Assembly: GCA_035652095.1 (NCBI GenBank)
Contig: DASREM010000011.1
Coordinates: 131,924-195,923 of the forward strand
Reading direction: 5' to 3'
DNA: 64,000 nucleotides
Origin: DASREM01 sp035652095
Lineage (GTDB): Bacteria > Acidobacteriota > Terriglobia > Terriglobales > Acidobacteriaceae
Shown here: positions 44,173-52,198 of the stretch, piece by piece
Numbering within the stretch: the first letter of the stretch is position 1
How the letters are laid out: every line of letters starts with the position of its first letter
Program-made: the position numbers and the translations under genes
The notes under the pieces: generated by a model
The model's input: only the letters and a program-made list of their open reading frames with translations
What the model was told of the DNA's origin: nothing
The model's database searches: none

Positions 44173-45228
44173 TCAGGCGTTGTCATCGTCCTTTGAACGC
44201 TGGACATCAGAGAAATCCTGGTCCATCGCGGGTGAGCCGGCCGAAACCTCAAACTCCGGCACGGCCGTAGCATTGACGCTAAACCCGGCTGCCGCAGCCG
44301 CGGCTTTGGCTTTCTGCGGCGTCGACGGATTTTGTTTTATGCTGGTGGAACGGTTTCGCTTTAAGGCCGAGTCCACTACGCTGCGCAGGTCCACCAGCAT
44401 TCGTAGCGGCTGCCCCGACGAGTATTCGGCATGGAACATGACCTTCCAGGACTGGCAGATCATTCGCAAACGCACCGTGGGCTCATCCGCCCCGAATTGC
44501 GCACGCCGGCAGTCAAGGCTGCTTACGCCCAACGATTCCAATTCGCGCAAGCCATCCGCGATTGCGTTCAGGTCCTGGTGCATGAGCCGGAAAAACACGC
44601 GTCTCATGAGGAAGCTGAACCGGGTGAAGGCAATCATCGCAGCCGGAATGAAGTAGGCTTTCCCGACGGCTACCTTCAGCTTGCGCCCGCGATCGAGGAT
44701 CCCGCCGCTCAGCAGGTCGTTCAAACTCGCTGAGTGATTGGCGGCCTGAATGTATTGCTCGAGCGGCGCAAGCTCGGCAGGAATGGTGAGATCCACCTTT
44801 CCCAGCACCGGCTCCAGGACCTGCGCGACGTATTCCATATCCACGTCGGCGTCCTCCAGCCGGGACGGAGTGCAATGCGAGAAATACTGCACCAGCAGAA
44901 AATCGACTTTGTCGCGATCGCTGTCGGCTCTCTCGGCTTTGTGCAAATGATGATGCAGAAGCTCCCGCAAGGCTTCATCGCTGGTTAAGGTCGTGGTTTG
45001 CAGAAATTGACGCAGTTGGTGCACCTGTATGCGCTGGTCTACTTCCAGGAACCATTGTCGGGCTTGCTCCACCGACTCTTGAGGGGGAGCGTCAACGCCG
45101 GCCTCCAGGTCCGGACAGTGCGGCAGATCAATCACAAATTCGTGCGCCAGTGCCGCATACAACGGGTAAAGCAGGCGCGCGGCCTTCCATTCGGCAGATA
45201 ATTCGCTCAGAGAGGTTTCGGGATTCAT
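44173..45228 (-). CDS. Conserved protein of unknown function in a signalling operon
   Basis: About 351 residues, mainly helical, soluble. I recognise no domain. The start ATG 45228 overlaps the stop of the PilZ-like gene (ATGA), which settles the start. Visible features are an acidic helical middle part, RFSFLMRRVFFRLMHQDLNA and a low-complexity tail rich in Ala, Ser and Asp (AKAAAAAAGF ... RSKDDDNA). Its place among CheR, receiver/HisKA-like and PilZ-like genes suggests a signalling role, without further support. Confidence 0.75.
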   Translation of the reverse strand: MNPETSLSELSAEWKAARLLYPLYAALAHEFVIDLPHCPDLEAGVDAPPQESVEQARQWFLEVDQRIQVHQLRQFLQTTTLTSDEALRELLHHHLHKAERADSDRDKVDFLLVQYFSHCTPSRLEDADVDMEYVAQVLEPVLGKVDLTIPAELAPLEQYIQAANHSASLNDLLSGGILDRGRKLKVAVGKAYFIPAAMIAFTRFSFLMRRVFFRLMHQDLNAIADGLRELESLGVSSLDCRRAQFGADEPTVRLRMICQSWKVMFHAEYSSGQPLRMLVDLRSVVDSALKRNRSTSIKQNPSTPQKAKAAAAAAGFSVNATAVPEFEVSAGSPAMDQDFSDVQRSKDDDNA

Positions 45229-45638
45229 GGTTTCACGATCCAATTGCCAACATCATGTGTAAAGCGGGCAGCTACCGCCGTTCGCCCCCGATGATGCTGC
45301 AGAGCCACCACCGAGGCTTCCACATTAAGAGTGCCGTCAGAATTCTGCACCCGCAGCCGGTCCGCAAATTGCAAAGGCAGGTTCGAGGTAAACAAGACTT
45401 CGCGCGGGGTCCCGAATTCGATCACCGTGGTTTCGGTGGTCGGGCCGTCGGCGATCTCTCGAGTCAGGCGTACCGGGATTCGCACCGGGGTCGCATCGCG
45501 AAAAAATCGCGCTAGTTTCGTAATAGATGTTTCAGAGCTGGAGCGTGCGCTTCCAACTGCCGGCTTCGACACAATCCGTCCTCGTGTGGCGGAATTGATG
45601 CGGTCCAGGGCGAGTATGCCGGTTAGCACGACCTCCAT
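45225..45638 (-). CDS. PilZ-like domain protein
   Basis: A protein of about 137 residues (longer if TTG 45689 is used; ATG 45638 gives EVVLTGILALD). The core RFFRDATPVRIPVRLTREI ... REVLFTSNLPLQFADRLRVQ ... LNVEASVVALQHHRGRTAVA ... ARF has the beta-barrel spacing of PilZ-type domains common in Acidobacteriota. The c-di-GMP-binding RxxxR and DxSxxG motifs are not clearly present, so ligand binding is doubtful. First gene of the four-gene minus-strand set ending at the orphan cheR. Confidence 0.6.
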   Translation of the reverse strand: MEVVLTGILALDRINSATRGRIVSKPAVGSARSSSETSITKLARFFRDATPVRIPVRLTREIADGPTTETTVIEFGTPREVLFTSNLPLQFADRLRVQNSDGTLNVEASVVALQHHRGRTAVAARFTHDVGNWIVKP

Positions 45639-45815
45639 TCCCAGACCGCATCCTGAAAACAGAGTGCACGACTCCAGCCAAATCCCCAACGGTTGGAAGC
45701 AACCGTAAGCTGCTGATTACAGAGGAGAAATTATCGAGAACGGAGAGAGATGCCCTATCCGGGAAAAACCTGGGTCTCAAAGTGAAACTCTGTCTCAGGT
45801 AGATCTTCGCTGGAC

Positions 45816-47222
45816 CTACTGCAGCGCCTGGCTGCCAGGACTCATCGGCGTCCGTCCGCCGATGTTATAGCGCTTGAGTTTGCGATAAAGCGTAGCCCGG
45901 CTGATGCCCAGCATCTTTCCGGCCAGGGCCTTGTCTCCCTTGACCTGCTCGAATACACGCTCGATGGTCGCGCGCTCAATGTCTTCCAGGTCCGTAGAAT
46001 TTGGAGAAGGCGCGCTGGAATTCGCGAGTTCAGTGTGGGTTACTTCGGAACTGACGGATGGAGGCAAGTCTGCGATATCTACGACCTTGCGGTCTCCCAG
46101 GGCCACTGCCCTCTCCATGCAGTTTTCCAATTCGCGCACATTGCCCGGCCAATCGTACTGCATCAGGTTCTTCATGGCTGCATTGGTGACCTGGATCGAC
46201 TCTCCCGGAGCCATTCTTTCCAGGAACCAGTGGACCAGCATGGGAATATCGGAGCGCCGCTCTCGCAGCGAAGGCAGGTGGATTGTCACTACATTGAGAC
46301 GGAAAAACAGGTCCTTGCGAAAGGCTCCGGTCTTGTACTCACGTTCCAGATCGCGATTGGTGGCAGCGATGACGCGCACATCCACCTTCACCTTCTGATT
46401 GCTTCCGACCGGGCGAACCTCTTTTTCCTGCAGCACACGCAACAGTTTCGCCTGCAACTCAAGCGGAAGTTCGCCGATCTCGTCCAGAAAGATCGTTCCC
46501 CCATTGGCAGCCTGAAACAGCCCGGTCTTCGACCGGATGGCCCCTGTGAAGGCGCCTCGCTCGTAGCCGAACAGTTCACTCTCGATCAGGGTAGGAACCA
46601 GCGAACCACAATCTACCGCGACAAACGGGCGGTTGGCGTAGGACCCTCGAAAGTGAATGGCGCGGGCGACCAACTCTTTGCCCGTGCCGCTCTCGCCCGT
46701 AATCAACACGGGTGTGCGCGTATCCTTCAGGCGCGAAATCATGCGCAGCACGTCCTGGATTTTCGGCGAGACTCCCACAATTCCGTGCAGCTCGGCTTCG
46801 GTATCAACCCGCTCGCGCAGAAAAGCGTTTTCTTCGACCAGGCGTACCTTTTCCACCATGCGCCGCAGGAATAGCCGCAATTCCTCCAGCGGAGAGAAGG
46901 GCTTGCTGATGTAGTCGTAAGCGCCCAACTTCATGGCCTGGACGGCGGTCTCAACGGAACCGTGGCCGGTCATCACCGCTACCTCAGAACGGGGCAGCAG
47001 CTTTTTTACCTTTTCCAGGAATTCCAGGCCCGACATCTTCGGCATGACCAGGTCAGTCAAAATGATGTGGGCCGGTTGTTCTTCCAGCAATGCCAATGCG
47101 CTCTCGCCGCTGTCCGCCTCCGAGCAGGCGTAACCAAGCCCTTCGCCCACGGTCATGCAAAGTTTTCGAATGCTCTGCTCGTCGTCGACCACCAAGAGGC
47201 GGATTCGCAAATCGTCGTTCAC
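45816..47222 (-). CDS. NtrC-family sigma-54-dependent response regulator
   Basis: A 468-residue activator. Receiver at residues 1-125 with Asp57 in HIILTDLVMPKMSG. The AAA+ domain carries Walker A TGESGTGKELVARAIH, the sigma-54 contact loop ERGAFTGAI, Walker B GGTIFLDEIGELPL and the arginine finger region. A Fis-type helix-turn-helix closes the protein (KALAGKMLGISRATLYRKLK). All motifs for phosphorylation-dependent activation of sigma-54 promoters are intact. It overlaps the receiver gene upstream by four bases and belongs to the kinase operon. The likely target is the sigma-54 promoter of the adjacent divergent chemosensory operon. Confidence 0.96.
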   Translation of the reverse strand: MNDDLRIRLLVVDDEQSIRKLCMTVGEGLGYACSEADSGESALALLEEQPAHIILTDLVMPKMSGLEFLEKVKKLLPRSEVAVMTGHGSVETAVQAMKLGAYDYISKPFSPLEELRLFLRRMVEKVRLVEENAFLRERVDTEAELHGIVGVSPKIQDVLRMISRLKDTRTPVLITGESGTGKELVARAIHFRGSYANRPFVAVDCGSLVPTLIESELFGYERGAFTGAIRSKTGLFQAANGGTIFLDEIGELPLELQAKLLRVLQEKEVRPVGSNQKVKVDVRVIAATNRDLEREYKTGAFRKDLFFRLNVVTIHLPSLRERRSDIPMLVHWFLERMAPGESIQVTNAAMKNLMQYDWPGNVRELENCMERAVALGDRKVVDIADLPPSVSSEVTHTELANSSAPSPNSTDLEDIERATIERVFEQVKGDKALAGKMLGISRATLYRKLKRYNIGGRTPMSPGSQALQ

Positions 47223-47620
47223 AGCCCTTTTCCCATCGTGTTCTGCACCACAGAGATGAACTGTTGCACCCGGAATGGCTTTTCCACGCAGGGCGCCCCG
47301 GTCTGCCGCAAGGTGGCCAGGGTTTCGTCGTTGGCAACGTCGCCGGTGATGAAAACGATCCGGCGCGACAATTCCGGACGGTTCTTTACCAGCCAGGCGT
47401 ACACATCGGCGCCATCCACGCCTCCCGGAGTGCGCATGTCCGACACCACCCCCAAAAACTCGCCCGACATGAGAAGCTGCAATCCATCGGCAGCTGACTC
47501 GGTGGTCACGACCGAATAACCACTGCGTTCCAGCGCAGTCCGCACGTAGGCCATGACCGCGGGCTCATCCTCGATCAGCAGGACGGGCAAAGCCGCGGGC
47601 TGGGAAGCGGGCAGCGTCAT
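47219..47620 (-). CDS. Single-domain response regulator
   Basis: A 133-residue receiver: PVLLIEDEPAVMAYVRTALE, GVVSDMRTPGGVDG (phospho-acceptor Asp) and GAPCVEKPFRVQQF (Lys-Pro). It resembles receivers found at the C-terminus of hybrid kinases and lies directly after the large kinase gene, overlapping it by four bases, so it is probably a split hybrid receiver taking phosphate from that kinase. Confidence 0.92.
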   Translation of the reverse strand: MTLPASQPAALPVLLIEDEPAVMAYVRTALERSGYSVVTTESAADGLQLLMSGEFLGVVSDMRTPGGVDGADVYAWLVKNRPELSRRIVFITGDVANDETLATLRQTGAPCVEKPFRVQQFISVVQNTMGKGL

Positions 47621-50600
47621 TGACGAACTACTCCCGCGGCCATACCGAGCGTGGCCGCTTCCGGCAGAGTCGGCAGACGCACGATGAAGGTGGCGCCTTC
47701 GCCGCCTTCATTGTTGTGGCACAGGATCTCGCCCCCATGCTCGTGCACGATTCCATAGCAGATGCTCAGCCCTAATCCCGTCCCCTTTCCTACTTCCTTG
47801 GTGGTAAAGAATGGATCAAAAATTCTATCCGGATGTGAAATCCCGGTTCCGTTGTCGCGGAACGAGACTTCCACGTAACTGTCGCCGCGACGGCTTGTGA
47901 TTTCGATTCGCGCAATTCTCCCCGTCTCGCGAACGGCGTCATGAGCGTTGTTCAGGATATTCAGAAAAACCTGCTGCAATTGATGCGCGTCCCCGGTGAC
48001 GTGGGGCAGGTCCTGATCCAGCTGTTCGATGACCTCCACCCCGTGGCTCTGAAAGTCGTAGGCACGCAGCTGCACCGTGCGGCGAAGGATGCCGTTAAGT
48101 TGCACCGGCTTTCTTTGGGGTGGCATCTGGCGGGCAAAGCTCAACAGATTCTGCACGATCTGTTTTGTACGCTGGGCTTCCTGCAAAATCACCCGCAAAT
48201 CCTTGCGCGCACTATCGGGAACTTCGGGATTTTCCATCAACAGATCGGCAAAACCGAGGATCGCTGTAAGCGGATTGTTCACCTCGTGGGCCACCCCTGA
48301 AACTAACTGGCCCACGGCGGCGAGTTTCTCGGCGTGCATCAACTTGGATTGCAATGTCGCCGCGTCGGTGATGTCGGTCATCACTACGACGATGCTGTTC
48401 GGGTTACCCGCCTCATCGCGCATTGGGCTGAGGTTGACGGAAAACTGGCCGACTCGGCCATCCCCACGCAAGATCTGGAGTTCGAGATTGTCGACGAGCT
48501 GGCCTGACAACGTCGCCGCCAGTGCTTCGTTGAAAACTTCGCGTCGCGCCGGCGCTACCAATTCTTCCATGGGCCGACCCAGAACCTGGTTCTGCGCGTA
48601 TCCCATGTCGTACCAGCGGCGGTTCGCGTAGCTGATCAGGCCAGCCGTGTCCGCGACCAGGATTAGGCTCTGGGTATTGTTCAAAATCTTGCCCGAGAAA
48701 TCCCGCTCGCGCTGCAGTTCTGCCTGGAAGGATTTGATCCCGCTGATGTCGAGCATGAGGCCGCGGTACTGAAGGATGCGGCCGCCGGCATCTCTCACCG
48801 CGAACGCATTGATCAACACGTGGACCGGCGATCCGTCTTTCCGCCGCAGGATTTCTTCGTGATTGCGGACCAGTCCGCGCTCTTCCATCGCCAGCATCGA
48901 GCGTGTGCGCGCCTCCGGATCGAAATAAAGCTGGTGGGGGATATCCACTTGCAGCAACTCTTCGCGGCTGTCGTAGCCGAGCATGCGCACCATCGCGTCA
49001 TTCACTTCGATGAAGCGCCCATCCCGGGTCGAAAAGTAAATGCCTTCCTGGATATTGTCGAACAACTCGCGATAGCGGCGTTCGGCCTCGCGACGGTCGG
49101 TGATGTCCTTCAGCACATGGATCGTCTGCAGTCCCCCATTGCTGTCGCCATGGACCTTCGAAGTTGAAACCAGGTAGGTTCTCTGCAGCGTGGGATGAAC
49201 ATATTCATCGGAATCCCCGCTGCTCCGGCAGAACGGACAGACCCGCAGAGGAACCTCCTCGCCAATCGCCAGCAGCGCGCTCATGTTCACCCCGATCAAA
49301 TCCTGGGGGGGCACTCCGATGAAGGCTGCCAGGGAGCGATTCACTCGCATTACGTTTCCGGCATAGTCATGGACCACGATGAAATCGGTGATGGCATCAA
49401 AAATCTCCATCCAATGCCGGTTTGCCTGATCCATGCGGGTAAACAGGCGCGCGTTCTCCAGCGCCACCGAGGCATGGTTCGCAACCGCGCAAAGTAGCTG
49501 CTTGTCTTCCGGTGTCAGGGGATCTTCGCGGTCGGCCAGACACAGAACACCCAGCAACTCCGACGAAGCACTCGACAGGCGAACCAGGGTGCAATCGGCC
49601 CATTCGAAAACAGATGCCGCGGCGGGACCGAAGACGTCATCGGTGCTTCCGGAAATGATTGGCTGGGTCTGCTCTGAGAGCACGTCCTGCAGCACAGACG
49701 CTAAGCGGTTCCGTCTGCCCCGGTCCGACATCAGGTCACCGGAACGCGCGTGGACTGCGAGCACATCAAGTGTAGTACCCACGTTGAGGGCAATGGCAGC
49801 CGCGCCGGCTCCCATCATGTCGGCAACTCGCTGCGCGAAACCCTTGGCGAACTCCGGAAGGCAGACCAGCTTGTTTAATTCCAAAGCCAGACCCATCAGG
49901 GACTCGGCGCGACGCCGGTGCTGCTCCGATTCATGCAGGCTACGTGTGACTTCGAGGGCAACCGCTACCTGCGCCGCCAGTGCCTTGGCTCGGCGGATGT
50001 CTTCCTGCGAGATGCCGACTTGGTCGAGCCGGTCGAGCACTCCAAACATGCCGAGCACTCGGCCATCGCTGCCCAGCAAGGGAACGGCGAGCAATTGCCG
50101 CACCTCAAAGCGATGGATGATTTCCAGGTTGGCGCCTGGTACGGTCGAGGGATCGTCAGTCCAGAAGACTTCCTTTGCCAGCAATGCTGCGCTGGCCACA
50201 CCTTCGGGAAACTGCAAATCAACCTGCACCGTGCGGCCGTGGTCGGCGCCCCAGCGGACATGAAACACATCATCTTGCAGCAGCCCGATGAACGCCCGCC
50301 CAAAACCCAGGAAATCGGCGGCACGCAGCGAAAACTGCTGCAGAAACTTATCCAGATTGCTGAGAGATCCTAGTTCGGAGGCGATTTCCAGTAACTGGTG
50401 GAGTTCATGGGCCTGGCCGCTCGCCATGCTGTAGAGTTCGGCATTGGCAATCGCCACTGCGCCGAAACCGGCCACCGATGCCAGCAACGTCCGCTCGTCG
50501 GAGGTAAACGGCTCCTCACCGCGTGGATAGACCAGCACCGCCCCCTGCGTACGCGAGGTTCGGAAGGGCGCTGCAAGCAACGTTCCCGCCGGCAACCAAT

Positions 50601-51489
50601 CGCCCAAGCCCTCACCCTCCGGGCTTATCACGATGGAAAGCACCTCGCCGGAGTTGGCAGCTTTGGCCGCGACCTCTGGCGCGAATTGCAGGCCGCCTTG
50701 CGCGATACGCATCTGGACTGCTTTCGCCAACTGGGGGCTGTCCGCGGAGATCGCCCGCACCTGGAAGCTGGAGGCATCGCGCAGAAGAACGCTCACCAGC
50801 CTGGTCCCGAGCATCATTCTGAGCCGGTCGGCCAATGCCTCAGTGACCGCCGAAGCATCAGGGACAGCGTGCAATACCCGCGCAACCTCGGCAAGCATGA
50901 CGGCCCGCCGATGTTCCTCACGGGAAACTTCGTTCAGGCGGCTCGCTTCCAAAAGACTTCCCAGCTGTCCTGCGAGGATGGTCGCCTTCGCGGCGAGGTC
51001 ATCCGTGAAAATTGCGTCCGAGGCATGCAGAAATACTGCCGCCCCGATCACCTCATTGGAGACAATGAGCGGCGCCGCCAGCATTGCCTTGGCGCGGAAC
51101 TGAGCGGCCAGCGGATAACGATCCGGGTCTACATGATTCACGTAGAAAGTTCTGCGGTGACGAAACGCGTCCGAGGCCACTGCACTCTCATCCGTTTTCA
51201 TACGGATTCCGCGAAAACGATCCTCGAGTAAGCCTTCGGCCTGCGCTCCAATCAACTCGCCGTCCGGGCCGGCTTGCCAAAAGTACGCGCCGTCCGCCTT
51301 GAAAAACGCACGCGTCGCACGGCAAAAGAGCTGGATGAGAGAGTCGCGGTCGGTCCCTTCGGCGGCTGCGGCAGACAGCTGCAGCAGGAGCTGCTGAAAA
51401 GCAGCATCGGACGGGGCGTCCACACTTGCCGGTTCAGGGATTCGGGTTTTCTGGATCAGACCAGCACCGCCTCTGGAACAACTCCTCAA
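47617..51489 (-). CDS. Large multi-GAF/multi-PAS sensor histidine kinase
   Basis: About 1290 residues, soluble. By sight there are four GAF-like domains (about 40-185, 205-360, 375-530, 545-690) and three PAS domains (about 705-820, 830-945, 955-1060). HisKA follows with the phospho-His in VSGVAHEVNNPLTAILGFAD (near 1068), then an ATPase domain with NILNNAHDAV, FRDNGTGI and GTGLGLSICYG. The first PAS holds a CPFC cysteine pair (RVCPFCRSSG), a possible redox or metal site. The first codon is TTG 51489, and a GAGGAG overlaps it, so the true start is a little downstream or unusual. It is the first gene of the kinase-receiver-NtrC operon. Confidence 0.93.
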   Translation of the reverse strand: MRSCSRGGAGLIQKTRIPEPASVDAPSDAAFQQLLLQLSAAAAEGTDRDSLIQLFCRATRAFFKADGAYFWQAGPDGELIGAQAEGLLEDRFRGIRMKTDESAVASDAFRHRRTFYVNHVDPDRYPLAAQFRAKAMLAAPLIVSNEVIGAAVFLHASDAIFTDDLAAKATILAGQLGSLLEASRLNEVSREEHRRAVMLAEVARVLHAVPDASAVTEALADRLRMMLGTRLVSVLLRDASSFQVRAISADSPQLAKAVQMRIAQGGLQFAPEVAAKAANSGEVLSIVISPEGEGLGDWLPAGTLLAAPFRTSRTQGAVLVYPRGEEPFTSDERTLLASVAGFGAVAIANAELYSMASGQAHELHQLLEIASELGSLSNLDKFLQQFSLRAADFLGFGRAFIGLLQDDVFHVRWGADHGRTVQVDLQFPEGVASAALLAKEVFWTDDPSTVPGANLEIIHRFEVRQLLAVPLLGSDGRVLGMFGVLDRLDQVGISQEDIRRAKALAAQVAVALEVTRSLHESEQHRRRAESLMGLALELNKLVCLPEFAKGFAQRVADMMGAGAAAIALNVGTTLDVLAVHARSGDLMSDRGRRNRLASVLQDVLSEQTQPIISGSTDDVFGPAAASVFEWADCTLVRLSSASSELLGVLCLADREDPLTPEDKQLLCAVANHASVALENARLFTRMDQANRHWMEIFDAITDFIVVHDYAGNVMRVNRSLAAFIGVPPQDLIGVNMSALLAIGEEVPLRVCPFCRSSGDSDEYVHPTLQRTYLVSTSKVHGDSNGGLQTIHVLKDITDRREAERRYRELFDNIQEGIYFSTRDGRFIEVNDAMVRMLGYDSREELLQVDIPHQLYFDPEARTRSMLAMEERGLVRNHEEILRRKDGSPVHVLINAFAVRDAGGRILQYRGLMLDISGIKSFQAELQRERDFSGKILNNTQSLILVADTAGLISYANRRWYDMGYAQNQVLGRPMEELVAPARREVFNEALAATLSGQLVDNLELQILRGDGRVGQFSVNLSPMRDEAGNPNSIVVVMTDITDAATLQSKLMHAEKLAAVGQLVSGVAHEVNNPLTAILGFADLLMENPEVPDSARKDLRVILQEAQRTKQIVQNLLSFARQMPPQRKPVQLNGILRRTVQLRAYDFQSHGVEVIEQLDQDLPHVTGDAHQLQQVFLNILNNAHDAVRETGRIARIEITSRRGDSYVEVSFRDNGTGISHPDRIFDPFFTTKEVGKGTGLGLSICYGIVHEHGGEILCHNNEGGEGATFIVRLPTLPEAATLGMAAGVVRQ

Positions 51490-51594
51490 TTTCTAGTAAG
51501 TAATTGAATACAGAGAAAATAGCGCCCCATCTCAATTTGAGTCAAGGGAATTCCGGCCCCGAGTACTTAGTTCGAATACAAGCCGAGGGAGTTT

Positions 51595-51628
51595 GTCTCA
51601 AGGCGAGAACGCCAGCCTTGTCTGAGAC
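51595..51628. promoter_or_regulatory. Candidate upstream activator site (inverted repeat)
   Basis: GTCTCA-AGGC (51595-51604) is mirrored by GCCTTG-TC-TGAGAC (51615-51628). The repeat is centred about 130 bp upstream of the sigma-54 promoter at 51740, the normal distance for an NtrC-type enhancer site, and about 120 bp upstream of the kinase gene start. A further palindrome CTCAATTTGAG lies at 51531-51541. Confidence 0.45.
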
Positions 51629-51739
51629 TTGGGGTAATCTTTAGGCCGACGCCCATGGTTACCTTCCGTCGTAGCCTAACCCTTTATTAATCTCAGAGAT
51701 GCCAAGGTCTGGACTCTCCCGAAGATTACTTCTCAGCCG

Positions 51740-51755
51740 TGGCACGCACATTGCT
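51740..51755 (+). promoter_or_regulatory. Sigma-54 promoter of the chemosensory operon
   Basis: TGGCACG, four bases, TTGCT: an essentially perfect match to the sigma-54 consensus TGGCACG-N4-TTGCW, with GG and GC ten bases apart. The predicted transcription start is near 51766, some 20 bp before the first gene's AGGAGGA ribosome binding site. The encoded NtrC-type activator is in the divergent operon. Confidence 0.85.
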
Positions 51756-51787
51756 TTGTAAGTGACAACCATCCCGTAGGAGGAACT

Positions 51788-52147
51788 GTGTCTCTTGCAC
51801 TATTTAGGCGGTTCACCGGGACTTGCCTGTTGGGAGTCACCGCCTTGCTTGCTGTTACCGCATTGTCTTGTCCGCCGGCGGCAAACGCGCAAGAAGAGCT
51901 CGCGCGCAAAGTGAAATCCAAGGTCGCGCCCAGCTATCCCGACATCGCGCGGCGGATGAATATCACCGGAACCGTCAAAGTCATCGTTGTAGTAGCTCCC
52001 AATGGAAGCATTAAGAACACCAAGGTGATGGGCGGTCATCCCCTGCTTGTGACTGCGGCGGTTGACGCACTCAAGAAGTGGAGATTCGAGCCCGCCTCCG
52101 ACGAGACCACGGGAACGGTCGAATTCAAGTTCTCGCCACAGGAATAA
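51788..52147 (+). CDS. Small secreted TonB C-terminal domain protein
   Basis: A 119-residue protein starting at GTG with AGGAGGA just upstream. A signal peptide (FTGTCLLGVTALLAVTAL ... ANAQ) is followed directly by a TonB C-terminal domain: VKSKVAPSYPDIARRMNITG ... HPLLVTAAVDALKKWRFEP. There is no transmembrane anchor after cleavage, so it cannot transmit force by itself like TonB and is probably a free periplasmic protein. It is the first gene of the sigma-54-driven chemosensory operon, 51 bp before the MCP gene, and may bind the periplasmic side of the pathway. Confidence 0.88.
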   Translation: MSLALFRRFTGTCLLGVTALLAVTALSCPPAANAQEELARKVKSKVAPSYPDIARRMNITGTVKVIVVVAPNGSIKNTKVMGGHPLLVTAAVDALKKWRFEPASDETTGTVEFKFSPQE

Positions 52148-52198
52148 TCCCTTGAAATTCGGCGAAATCCGCATGCAGTTGGCAGTGGAGGAAGCGCA

